Positions 13,801 through 25,478 of a DNA stretch of 64,000 nucleotides are shown here, one piece after another (the stretch's first letter is position 1; each line of letters begins with the position of its first letter). Source of the stretch: Planoprotostelium fungivorum. Its lineage: Eukaryota > Evosea > Variosea > Cavosteliida > Cavosteliaceae. Location of the stretch: the NCBI GenBank assembly GCA_003024175.1, contig MDYQ01000012.1, positions 161,013 to 225,012 of the forward strand, in the 5' to 3' direction. The notes beneath the pieces were generated by a model that had not been told where the DNA came from, ran no database searches, and was given only the letters and a program-made list of their open reading frames with translations. The position numbers and the translations under genes were made by a program.

Positions 13801-16800
13801 CCGTGGATGTAAGACGACTCAAGAGCTCAAAACGCCTCAGAATTCAGCCGCGAGCGTCAATCTACAATGCATCATAGAGAGAGAAGATCCCGGTGGCGTC
13901 TACAATCAGTGTCTGTGTACCCTCGGTACGTTCGTCGTGAGATTTCGTCGAAATCTCACCGGGATTTCAGGTCATGAGATCGGTTTCACGCAGGACGCCC
14001 TCTCTACTTTTTCAAAGTTGAAAGAGATCGATACCTTCTTACCTCACATCAGCCGGCACAATCAATTGGGTCGCGTCAACCACTGCATGAGATCGCTCGT
14101 TGTAGAGGAGAGAAACAGTGGATCACTCCAATTGTTATCCAAGGGTAGTCCACAATTTCTCATCAATCATTGTACGGCATATTGGGACGGAGAGACTGTC
14201 AGAAATATGACACCAGCAGAGAGACACGTCATCTCTTCTTCCTTCAAGAAGTGGGCCGGTGAAGTTTCGATCTGGCTCGTTGTAGATCGATGGCACCCGA
14301 CGCTGACCTAAAAATAGGTGCCGACACCATCGCCTTCGCTTATCGTCCCATCGACGCACAATACGCCGCCCTCTTTGCTGACATCCAATCGCAAGCTAGA
14401 GATTCACCTCACAACACGAGCAACCACAGCCAGGCCAGAGACCACGTTGACTCCCCCGTAACCATTCACCTCCACAAGAACCATTCGATGAATGACCTCA
14501 TCACCATCGAAGATCAGGCGATCAACTCATCGGGTCATCACGTGATGGGTTCACCGGCCGGTTCCATTCGAATGAGAAAGCAGATCCATTCGACGAGGAA
14601 GAAGAGGTTAGACATCTCGAACGTGTCGGTGAGTCATGACGAGTGATGAGAGATGAGAGATGATGACAATCATGAAGAACGGAGCTACACCGCGGGACAA
14701 TCTGTCAGTGGTGACGGGTGTTACGACGCCGAGGGATAACATGTCGACACTTTCTGTCGACGATGAAAATCACGATGATGAGATGCTGAAGCAACTCCAA
14801 CAGAACCAGATCTTCATCGGTGAAATCTCATCGAAATTTCGACATCTCATGGAAATTTCTAGGAATGGTGTCCGCCAGGCAGTATCCAAAGATCTACATG
14901 CACAAGAACGTCGAGTACCTGAGGGAAGCCGGTGCGTTGTAGATGCTCGAATTTTATTTTTAGTCTCATCGACTCAGGCATTCGTTTCGTTTTGTTCGTT
15001 CCAGAAGATGAAGAGGCGACGAGTTTTTTCGCAGACAAATTGGGACTCGAGACGGTGAGACGAATTTGGGACGACCACACGGAAGTTGGCTCATTGTAGA
15101 TAGGACTGGAACTGTAATATTCGACTGAAAGAATTGGCCGAGGGAGAGGTAGAAGACCCTGCGGACAACCCAGCACACCTTCCACGAGGAATTCCAGCCA
15201 TTCGTCAGCATTTAGAGGATGACATAGACAACGTGCCGCTGTTGGTTCCCATGTTCTCTCAGGCCAACACGACGACGACGAGAGACATGGTATGATGTGA
15301 CGTGACGTCATGACTGACCGGTTGTAGATCGAGATCTTTCAAGAGAACGGGGACGTGGTGTGTTGCTTCGGCAGCGCGCTGGATCAGCAGAACAGTCAGA
15401 TCTTCATCCAAGCTGATGTATCTATATCCATGGAACCAGATCTACGCATCTGCAATGATGAGAGTCCATTCTATCAAGTGAGTCCATTTGTCTTTCTTTT
15501 TCCAATTGTTCATAAAATGAATACATAAAATATATATTTCGAAAAAGAAAGGAAAAAAAGTCGAAATTTCCATTCATCATATCAAGAAAATGAAATGAAA
15601 TTCGAGGTTTGACGGCTGATGGAATGTAGGATGAAGAACATCCACTCATCACTTCGATCAATTTCGGTCAATACAAATCAACACGCTCACTCAGCTGTGA
15701 CATCACTTCACTACCCTCCACTTTCGTCATGCACCGAAAATGCGGTGAAATTTCATCCATTTTTCCTCGAGTTCTCCACTCACATACACGTCAGGTCTGT
15801 TCGACATCATCAAATTGATCCAACACTCCCGCCACGCCTTGATCAATCTCAAATCAGTGAGATTTCGATGAAATTTCCGCGTCGACATACTGACCCCATC
15901 AGTGCATGGTCCTCTATCAGTACAGCTGTTGGCTCATTCATCTCCTACTGTTGATCAGTTTCGTCTTATTTCCCAGCACGGTCGTTCTCATCAACGGGTA
16001 TCAACTCTTGTGGCTCGTTGTAGTCATCGTTCCCATCCTGTCTGTGTCCCTCTTATTCACCAAGAGGGATCCAGACGTCATGGCGATCATTCCTGCGAAA
16101 AATCGATTGGAATTCAAACACCTGTGGAGATTAGCTTTCATATTGGGCATCCGAACCATGTTCAACATCTTAGCTTGCTCCATCGTTTTCATCTGGTGAA
16201 AAAGATTTTATTTCATTTTATTCTCTCTCTGATGAGGTAGGTCCCTCTTTGAAATCTGGCCGGATTGTAGTTGGAGGAAAGTATTTGGGAGGGATTTTGC
16301 AAAGGAGAATTATGAGAGTGATGAATTCACGGATTCACTGCTGTACTCTCAAAACATCTTCATGCTGGGCGTTGTTTTCTATTTATGTGAGTCATATTGT
16401 CATCGACATCATCGCGATGATGATGATCACCATCGGCATCATCTGTTTGACACAGACACAGCTGTTGGATCAGTCAGTCTACTGTATCGTCACAAGAGCG
16501 TCATGACGAAAGACGTTCTCATCAACCGAAGATATCTCATCTGTGTCATTACCAGGTAGACGTCCACACCTCACAGATCGTCATCATCATCATCTGATGA
16601 CATCGACAGTCTCCTCGTGCAGATCGTCTTCTTTATCGTCTCCGTCAGCAGCACTCGCTTCTTATTGGATCGACTCCGTTGGTACTTCTACGTCTTCTTC
16701 TTCATCTGGCCCATCATCATGGTGTCCATCGATGAGCTGCTGAAAGTGAGAGAGAGAGAATGGTTCGCCAGGCAGCAGAAGGGACTACAGCTCGATTTCG

Positions 16801-16832
16801 ACACTCGTCTGGGGAAATATTCTCCGAAATAA
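10814..16832 (+). CDS. TMEM94: TMEM94-like ER P-type-ATPase-related membrane protein
   Basis: Long multi-exon gene matching TMEM94, an ER membrane protein related to P-type ATPases. Landmarks in order: an N-terminal Ser/Asp/Glu-rich region (about 10950-11480), a first membrane pair (YCAMAFVAGCLLLAAYIISV, about 12010-12080), WRKNPMNLIVEGDVIGLL (about 12425), VTLVCNIDREGII (about 13445), CLCTLG joined to HEIGFTQDALSTFSKL (about 13915-14015), IAFAYRPID (about 14330), GIRFVLF and LGLET (about 14985-15050), IEIFQENGDVVCCFGSALDQ (about 15330), several membrane helices (about 15900-16720) and the ending LDFDTRLGKYSPK, close to the LGMNSPF end of the animal protein. The start exon is uncertain. More than ten introns, several with inverted repeats or the GTTGTAG motif. 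Confidence 0.85.
13937..13959 (+). repeat. Perfect inverted repeat in a TMEM94 intron
   Basis: GTGAGATTTCG at 13937-13947 is followed by one T and CGAAATCTCAC at 13949-13959, giving 11-bp perfect arms. It lies inside the intron that runs from about 13926 (GTACG) to 13970 (TTTCAG), inferred because removing it joins CLCTLG to HEIGF. Confidence 0.8.
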
Positions 16833-16837
16833 AGAGG

Positions 16838-17015
16838 ATGAGAATACGTTACATAGATGAGCTGCTGCCAGAGGAGCAGACGCAGGAAGTGAAGAGAAAC
16901 AGAGATTGCTGGAAGAACAAAACGCAGAGACGAGAAGACACATCGAAGCTATGGAGAAGAGTATGTCTCAGCTGGCACAGCTGCTTCTCTCGGCTGGCAG
17001 AATAGAGCACCTCAT
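16838..17015 (+). other. Possible coiled-coil ORF downstream of TMEM94
   Basis: After the TMEM94 stop, one frame reads EEKQRLLEEQNAETRRHIEA and on to a TGA near 17015, a plausible coiled coil. A neighbouring frame starts with ATG at about 16838. The two frames would need a splice between them that I could not identify. It could be an alternative TMEM94 tail, a small gene or chance. Confidence 0.25.
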
Positions 17016-17137
17016 GTGACGGAAAACCTTCATCGCGTTGATGAACACCGACACGAATGGAAACCAAAGGAGAACAATTCCACAAGATGAGATCGACACG
17101 CGAGCATCATCATGATGAGATGATTTATTTGGACCTC

Positions 17138-19260
17138 TCAGTAAGATCTTCCAAAGAGACACCAGATCTTCGCCTCCTTCTCACAACCGATGCACTTCTT
17201 TCCTTCGATGCCTTCGGGCTGCTGGTAGGGAAGACACAGACTCTTTGCACCAGAAGACAGGGGCTCGAACGTCTCTTCCTTGTTCTCGTTGTCCGTTCCA
17301 TCCTTGTTGACTTCCTTCTTCTCTTCTTCCTTCTTCTCTTCCTTCTTCTCTTCTTCCTTCTTCTCTCCCTCTCCCTCCTTCTTCTCTCCCTCCTTCTTCT
17401 CCTCCTCCTTCTTTCCTCTTCCTCCTCTCTTCTTCTTCTTACTCGCCGTGGCAGCGGCGGCAGCCTCGATGGTGGACCTCTTCTTGATCTGCTCCTCACA
17501 CTCCTTATCTTGACACCAGGGAGCCATGACGATGTTTCGGTTGTCTAATTCGGGGACGAGTTGCTTCCATTCGGTGATGTTCTTGATGTGAGAATCTCTC
17601 TCCCTTCTAGCCTTCTCCAGCATGGTCTTCTGGATGTCTTCGAGTGCAGATTGCACCTGAGAGACGATGTCTGCCTGGGCGACGACTGTCTTGGACTTGT
17701 CGACTCTGCGAACGAAGACGACATTGTTCTCTTCGAAATCCTTGGGGCCGAAATCGATTCGAAGGGGAACACCTGAGAGGAGAGTGAGTGATGATGATGA
17801 TCGTGATGGTAAGAAGATGGATGATGATGACGATGATGATGTACACTCACCCTTGAGTTCCCAGTGGTTGTACTTGTTACCGGGAGTGTAACCCTCTCTG
17901 TCGTCAAAGTGGATTCTGACGCCAGCGGCCTCCAATTGATCGGCCAGCTCCTGAGCTCTCTTGAACAGTCCCTCGTTGTCCTTGTCCTTGTAAGGGATGG
18001 GAACGAGAACGGCCTGGATGGGAGCCACTCTGGGAGGCAACACGAGACCTCTGTCATCACCGTGCACCATGATCATCACACCGATCTGATCTTCCATCAA
18101 CCGACATGTCTACGAGATATCACTCACGGTACGAGTCGTGAGACCCCATGAGTTCTGCCACACCATGGCCTTCTCCTTCTTCTCGTTTTCAAAGTTGATG
18201 TTGAACATTTGGGCGAAATTTTGGCCGAGGCAGTGAGAAGTGGCGCCTTGAATACCCTTTCCGGAGGCGGGGACGAATGCCTCCACGGTGGTAGTGTAGT
18301 AACCTCCGGGGAATTTCTCGTTTTCGGTCTTCCTTCCCTTGACAACGGGGACGGCCAAGAGGTCTTCGTAGACGCTCGCGTACAAGTTGAGGATGTCTGT
18401 GAGATGAGGTCAGATGTCGACTGATGATGAGGGTGACATCATCTCGATTGGAATGGAGATGGTGAGATGATAATGTGATGATGGATCACCTTCGACCTCC
18501 TTGGCGGCCTCTTCGAGGGTGGCAAAGGCAGTGTGACCCTCCTGCCACAAGAACTCACGAGATCTGATCACGGAATGAGAAATGGTGGATGGGTTGGCTG
18601 ATGTCACCTCAGGAAGGGAGTGGGCTGCTTGAACTCCCAACGGACGACGTTGACCCACTGGTTGACCTTGTAGGGAAGATCTCTGTGAGATCTGATCCAC
18701 TTGGCGAAGAGAGGGTACATGATGGTCTCTGAAGTGGGACGAATGGCGATGGGCTGCACGAGATCGGACGATCCGGACTTGGTGACCCAGGCCACCTGTG
18801 AAGTGGATGTCAGATGGAGGTATATGACGACGGTTCGATTACCTCGGGGGCGAAACCTTCAATGTGGTCCTTTTCTTGTTGAAGGGCCTTCTGAGAGACG
18901 AAGAGAGGGAAGTAGTAGTTCTCGACGCCCAACTTCTTGATGCGGGTGTCGATGTACTTCTGGATCTGCTCCCAGATGGAGTATGACCATGGTCTATTCA
19001 CGTTGGTTAAGAAACAGGAGAGATAAGTGCAATGTCACACCTCAGAATGTAACAACCAGAGATGTCGTAGTAGTCAATCATCTCAGAACGAACGATCGTC
19101 TGAGTGTACCAATCGGCAAAGTTGGTCTCCTTCTGAGCCAACATCTTCTCACTGTTTTAAGTGAGTATCGGGCGGTGTTAGGTGAGTGAGTGGATCGTGA
19201 TGTCTATCATTCCCCTCACTTTCCGACGGCCTTCTTCTGCTTCTCCTTGTTGTCCGCCAT
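17138..19260 (-). CDS. Cytosolic prolyl-tRNA synthetase with Lys/Glu-rich insertion
   Basis: Class II prolyl-tRNA synthetase of the eukaryotic/archaeal type; it charges tRNA-Pro in the cytosol. The start [14 protein letters not shown] (ATG 19258-19260) leads to motif 1 and to [12 protein letters not shown] (about 18990), [13 protein letters not shown] (about 18740, motif 2 region), [11 protein letters not shown] (about 18240), [20 protein letters not shown] (about 18060, motif 3 region) and the anticodon-binding domain. The C-terminal zinc-binding domain has WCQDKEC, SLCLPY and KCIGCEK, and the enzyme ends in the classic FGRSY. Between the first and second cysteine groups there is an insertion made almost only of Lys and Glu (about 17450-17285). 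The gene is divergent from HELQ with 143 bp between starts. Confidence 0.95.
17285..17450 (-). repeat. Low-complexity (K/E) coding repeat in prolyl-tRNA synthetase
   Basis: On the plus strand this is a TTCTTCTCC-type pyrimidine tract. On the coding strand it is in-frame GAG/AAG repeats giving runs such as [15 protein letters not shown]. The opposite strand yields a Leu/Phe/Ser-rich open frame that is an artefact. Confidence 0.85.
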
Positions 19261-19403
19261 TTTGTTTATTGGATGATCTCTCGAGGAATCGGAATGTGAT
19301 GAACGAAAACAGTAAAAAATGCAGAAATAAATGATTTCATTTGTAGATTTAATTCTTCTTTTCCTCGAATTCGAGCGCGCTTTCCGTCACATCACCTGGG
19401 AGC
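19261..19403. promoter_or_regulatory. Compact bidirectional promoter region
   Basis: Only 143 bp separate the start codons of prolyl-tRNA synthetase (minus) and HELQ (plus), so both promoters must lie here. An AT-rich stretch occurs at about 19310-19360. No defined box was identified. Confidence 0.5.
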
Positions 19404-22400
19404 ATGGGGGAGCCAATTGGAGGCTCCCGTCCATACCATGATGCAGCACTGCATCGAATGCATCCGTATCAGAAGAGTAACATGATTGGATCCATCACAC
19501 ATCCATCACGACTCTTCGTAGAGGACAAGGAGAAGTGAAGGGTACGAGTGAGACTTCATTCTGACTTTTTCAGCATTCAAAATGGATCAACATTATCACT
19601 GTCAAGTATGATAGAACAAACACTCATTCCAGTTGAAGAAGTAGGGACAATCGCAGCTCTTCAGCCGTGGCCTTCAGATGGCCCCCCAGTCTTAAGAGAG
19701 GACAGTAGCATGTGGCCTCTTTCTCCCTCACAGATCGACCCCGAGGACGACTACGAGTAATACTCTGCCCTCTCATTGAGCTGACTCCTTCTAGGTTGGA
19801 CCCAGATGAAGTCTACACCCAACAACATTCGGCACCCCGCACCGCGTGAGTTCTGTCTTCTTCTCTCCTCGATCACGAAATCTTGCATCACAGTTCTATA
19901 CGTATCTTTTTGCGCGATTAGCTCCACTCAATGCATCAGACCATTACCTCCCACCATCATTCAGCCATCTCAAAGCGCTTGGGATCCTGACTGGGCCGAT
20001 TGTGGTCTGGCACCCATCGTTCGCTCTTTGTATGCGGAGAAGAACATCAAGAAGATGTATGATTGGCAGTTCAGCTGTCTGTCGAATGAGCGCATGCTGG
20101 AGGTGATCGAAACGACCGACATCAGAGAGTGAAATGAAATAGGGAAGAAATTTGATCGTAGCTCTTCCAACCTCCGCAGGAAAAACGTTGGTCGCTGAGA
20201 TGATCACCATGAGGTGTGACGTGAATCGACGATCGTGATGGTGACACTGAATCAGATGTGTCATGGTGAGGAAGAAGAAAGCCATCATCATATTGCCCTG
20301 TATCCTTTCATTACGGACCATCACCTCTCGAATCTTTGACTCTGCAGTCGTCAGCATCGTCGTGGAGAAGGTCAACCAGCTCGCAGAATTTGGGAGGAGA
20401 TTGCATTTCAATGTGGAAGGATATTACGGAGGACAAGGTTCGTTTCCTCTTTCTCATTCGACCGATGTAGCAATCTGCACCATAGAAAAAGTGAGTCTTT
20501 ACATCATCCGTCATCACATTGAACTTCATCGCCATCATCATCTTCCGTGACTTTCACGATCTATCTGTTGATTATCAATGCAGGGGCACAGTTTGATCAA
20601 TCAGATGATCGAAGAGAAGAGATTTTGTAAAGAAGTCGGCCTCATCGTCATCGATGAACTCCACATGTTAGATGAAGAAGAGAGGGGATTCAATCTCGAA
20701 TTACTATTGACGAAAGCGTTATTCGAGGGTAGAAACGATACGATTCAGATCTTGGGTGAGTCAAATCGTGAAACGTTTCATTCATTCGAGGAAAGGTATG
20801 AGCGCAACGATACCGAATGTCATCAAGATCGCTCAGTGGTTACAAGTGAGAGCCTCTCTATAGAACAGTAGAATGACAAGGGACAGGCTGACTGTTACAA
20901 CAATTTGGATTTCAGACCCGTTCCGTTGAGCGAGATGGTGAAGGTACAGAACACACTCTACAATGCTTCGGGTCAGGTGAGTTCATCTATGAAAGAATCT
21001 TCGTGATTCTTCTCAGACGATCAGAACTGTGCAAGACTACAAGTGCAAGCAGGCTTCAGAATTATATCCGTTGTGCATGGAGGTGACGTCCATGAGAAAT
21101 ATCCGTCTATGTATTCAGAGTGAGGATAGGTAGTGAGTAAACCCGATCAATCTGTCCTCGTCTTCTGTTCTTCGAGAGCGGACACCGTCAACACTGCCGA
21201 TACTCTTGCGAAATGTCTACCACCGGAGACCATGAAGTACAAGGTGACAAACACTTCACGTTGGAAAATTTGAGCCTCAATCTTCTCTCAGGAGCAGGAG
21301 AAAGTCATGTTACTGCAGAAATTAAAGTACGCAAACTCGGGTGGGTCAGATAGCACTCTCACCCGGACCATCCCCATGGGAATCGCTTATCACAATGCTT
21401 GTACGTAACACGGCGTAACGTCTCCATCCTCTGATATGCGACAGCCCTGACGGTGGACGAGAGGGAGATCATCGAAGAGGGCTATTCGAATCGTATCATC
21501 AACATCCTCACTTGTACAACTACGTTAGCCGCAGGTGATATCGATGGTCGATGACGTGTGATGACGTCATCAGGTGTTAATCTTCCCGCTCGGCGGGTGA
21601 TACTGAAGAACTTGTTCACTGGGAGGGAGAAGCTGAAGGGAAGAACGTACAGACAGATGTGCGGGAGAGCAGGCAGAGCTGGAATCGATGACTACGGGGA
21701 GAGTATTCTCATTTCGAGGAAAGATCAGCAGAAGGTCGCTTACGAACTGATGTGAGTCATCGGTTCGACATCATCATCATCACGACGATGATCATCATCC
21801 GACGATGATGATGGAGGTGACGAGGACTAGGAATGCTCCACTGGAAGAAGTGAGGAGCTCCCTCTACAATTCCTCTTGCAAGAAATGCTTCAAGAGATTG
21901 ATCCTCGATTCATTGGGAGGTCACTACGCCAACACGGTACTACATCTCCACTCGAACAATAGTCTCATCCTAGACAGAGACAAGGCATCTATGATTTCGT
22001 CTCTTGCACTCTCTACGCGTTTCAGTCGCCCATGGAAGAGATACACCCAGAGATAGAGAGAAATCTCTCTTATCTATTGGACAACGGTTTCGTGGAGACT
22101 TTCTGGGAAGACGTGAACGGAATCCAAGTCGAGAGGTTACGCACGACGTTGCTTGGTAACGCCACGTTTCAATCGACCTTTTCCCCCGAGGTGATGGTTT
22201 AACGGCTTCAAATTTTGATGTCGGCATCAGAAAGAGGCTAGTCTGATCGACTCCGAATTACGTCGAGCGCAGGAGCTCCTTGTGTTATCAGACAGTCTCC
22301 ATCTGTGTTATCTCATCACACCCATGTATAATCTATTTCCCGTGCAAGATTGGGATTTATACTTGTCCATCTACAACTCTCTGCCGCCCATTCGAAAGAA

Positions 22401-23204
22401 GATCGCATCAGCTGTCGGTGAGATCTCTGTGAAATCTCGAAGAGAATCGAGACGTTTACGTTTCCAGGGGTAACGGAGGATTATCTGTACAATCAGACGG
22501 TTTGTAGCAAGCCAGATTCACTGTCTGATTCCAGACACAAAGACAACTTGAGTCTGCGAATCGCAGTGCGATTTTACTTCGCTCTCGCTCTCAGTGATCT
22601 CATCGAAGAGGTTCCGATCTTTCAACTGTCCAAAAAGTGAGACGATCTCATCATTGATCACGATGATCAACTCTTGTAGGTACAAAATCGAGCGAGGAAA
22701 CTTACAAAAGTTGCAAGAGTCAGCACAAGCCTTCGGAAGTCAGATGCAAAACTTTTGCAAAGTGATGGACTACTGGGCTCTCGCAGAGGTGGGTCCCACG
22801 ACATCTCGCATCCTCTACAACAACACGAGGTCATCTCTACGTATTGTAAGAGGATCAACGTGGGCACGAAGATGGAGCTGGTGCCGCTGACGGAGATCGC
22901 TGGTGTGAAGAGAGCGAGAGCTCGTGCATTGTGGAACGGTGGCTTCAGGACAGTTCGACAGATCGCGCTGGCTACACCGGAAGAGCTAATGAAAGCGGTG
23001 AGGGCGGGACCGTACGCGGGAGAAGGGTAAGAGTTGGATGATCATCATCACTCGGGCTGATGAATCGACAGGATATCCAAGATGATCATCAGGAGTGCAA
23101 AGTGAGTCGGTGAGATGATGGAGGCACTGAAGGATGAAAGGGAGTTGTTAGAGAAGAAAGCGAGGGAGCTCAGAGAACAAGCCGAAGAGTTGTTGCCAAC
23201 GTGA
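19404..23204 (+). CDS. HELQ: HELQ-like superfamily 2 DNA helicase
   Basis: Ski2-like DNA repair helicase of the HELQ/POLQ-helicase group. The N-terminus is MGEPIGGSRPYHDA (ATG 19404). Motif I is IVALPTSAGKTLVAEM across the intron end at about 20180; the next block is CTIEK.. SLINQMIEE (about 20480-20610); motif II is DELHMLDEEERG (about 20655); then DFRPVPLSEMVKV (about 20915), SGVNLPARRVILK (about 21570) and motif VI YRQMCGRAGRAGIDDYGE (about 21650). Near the C-terminus GVKRARARALWNGGFRT is a helix-hairpin-helix-type DNA-binding segment. The last exon is a Lys/Glu helix ending at TGA 23202-23204. About fifteen short introns are needed. Confidence 0.9.
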
Positions 23205-23458
23205 AAGCTGAACTGAACATAATGATGTGAAATAGATGTTGTATAATGAGTCGTTGCATCATCCGAAACCATTCATAGAGGTGGCACACAAGAAGGAGCT
23301 GGAAACGGTTTCCTGTAAACATTCCAGACTTAATTGGACACTAAGTGAGCTAATTTCTTCTGGCGGTTGAAAAGTTTCCAATTTCCCTAAAAATACGGCA
23401 GTTGCTTTGGGCAACGATTTATTGTTGCAGCAGACCGCATCAAAACAGACGGAAAGCG

Positions 23459-25249
23459 ATGTCAGCACCCGATGCTCCCAGTTTGAAGAGATCGTTAGAA
23501 CAGGGAGAGGAGAACAGGAAAGAGAGGAAGACGGGAGATGAAGAGATGGAACTCAGTTTGGACACATTTCCACACGAGATCATCTGCATCATTGCGAAAC
23601 AATTCGCAATCGATTCTGATCGTCTGGAGTATGATACAACCGCTCGCGAGACATATTGCCGTTGTCTCTTCAACATGGTGTGCTTCTTTCTCTTCGATTC
23701 CAACCGATACAGCGCAGATGTTATGCAACTCCAGCTTGTACCCCATCATCCGTCCTCTCTACCTAGCAGCCAGGATGCGATGCGTAGTCTTACCTCTGAA
23801 AGAGAATATGAGAAGGCTCCGCCTATTTACCCAGCCCAGTTACTCGACCAGTTTCACTCACTCCCTCACCATCAATGCAACCGGCGATTATTTGGACTCA
23901 TATGCAGTCGATCAGAAGAGTCTTCTCCAGGATCCAAATGCCTTCCTCAATATGAAAAGAATGACCATCATCATCGACGGCCCAGCGTTCGAAAGATCTT
24001 CCTTTGAAGAGTTGAAAGGAAGGAACATCGAGGAATTGATTGTCGACATCAGAGACCCCATATTATCGGCACCAGAAGAAGAAAGTGAAAACGGTTCCAT
24101 CACCGATCGAGGTGTCGAACGTCAAGCGATTGAAGTCATGCGTGCCTTAGAGTGAGTAACCTCACACCATCACCACTGACCCAAACAGCTTCAGCAGTGA
24201 CTTCATCTCACCATCTTTGAAGAAGTTTCAATTGGGCGAGTTGTAGATGGAATCGATTTATTCTGACTTTTTCGCAGAATATCCGACGAACGAATCAGAT
24301 CTATCGTTCCATCTCGTCTTCGACAAGATCGTCGTCGCTCTGTGTGAAAGGTGCACTCACCTCACCGAGCTCTACCTCCCTCCCCAATTTCACGACAACA
24401 TCTTGATTGGCAGGTGATGAGGAGACGGTGATGCACATGATGCAGATCGCTGATGAGAACAGCTGGCCCGAATTAGAGGTCTTGAGCATCCGCGAAGCGA
24501 CAACGAACACGACGGCCTTCTTGCAACGTCATCCTAAACTTCTCGTAGTGGAAGACTGTCAGGCTCGCATGTGAGATGATGATGATGTCCATCACGATGA
24601 TGATGATCGATGATGACACGTCACAGGGAAGAGGGACCGAACGATCTGCTTCCCAACGTAACGAAACTTTCGATCAACGCACAATGCTTGCGTCAACTTT
24701 TGCTGCCCGTGGCTTCGACAGGTGTCACCCTCTCTACGAGATCACACTGAGCCTGATACAGGAAGGTACAGACCCATCCGTGAGCTTCAGCTCATCGGTG
24801 ATCAAACGGAAGATCAAATGAAAGACCTGACCCTCTCCTCCCACACGAAACTAACGAAGCTGGGTGGCTTTCCCTTATCTCCCTGCCTCGCTCAACTTCC
24901 CCCCTCCATCATCAACTTGTCCATCGAAACAATGACGGACGCTGCGACCATCGAGAATCTGCCACACCTGCCTCACCTTCTCACTCTCAACATCTTTCTG
25001 TACGATTTCTACTTTCAAGTGGTTGACGTGAGGTCCTACGATGAGGCACAAGCTGAAGCGTGTCCTCTATTGCAGTGGGGGAGAGACTGGTTGAGACGAT
25101 ACCCTTCGATAGAACGTCTATCCTTGGAGTGGAGCCTATACAGTGTCATATTTGTGCCTTCGGAGAGGAAGGTGTGGTTCAATTATGGGGCCGATCTCGT
25201 CTGTGAAGTCGAGTGGAACGAACAATTTCGATACATAAAGGGGCGATGA
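23459..25249 (+). CDS. F-box-like protein, paralogue A
   Basis: Intron-containing gene starting MSAPDAPSLKRSL (ATG 23459). The charged N-terminal stretch is followed by LDTFPHEIICIIAKQF, which looks like the first half of an F-box (LP.E....I...). Later exons hold hydrophobic, leucine-patterned segments (IEELIVDIRD, LPHLPHLLTLNIF) consistent with irregular leucine-rich repeats, as in F-box/LRR substrate adaptors of SCF ubiquitin ligases. The end is WNEQFRYIKGR with TGA at 25247-25249. The neighbour at 25479 has the same layout and matching blocks (QKSLLQDPNAFLNM versus QKRLFQDGTAFPNI), so the pair is a tandem duplication. SCF partnership is inferred, not shown. Confidence 0.65.
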
Positions 25250-25478
25250 TCTGTTTTAAAGGTTCACGATGAGTGTTCGTGCGAGGCGTAGAAATCCGTG
25301 CAGATCATTACTCACCAAACGATTCTATGAATCTCTGATCTAACATCTACGTGAAACAGGATAGAGGATGGATGTTGAGATACGCAAATAATTAAATTAA
25401 TATTCTCATTCTTTTTGTGGACAGAATATTCTTACAACGGGTCAAATTACCGCTCGAGCCCAAAGCCTAAATTACAAC

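Noticed and set aside
17057-17548. Plus-strand frame of 163 codons, very rich in Leu, Phe and Ser
   Set aside because: It is the reverse complement of the Lys/Glu-rich insertion of prolyl-tRNA synthetase and has no independent support.
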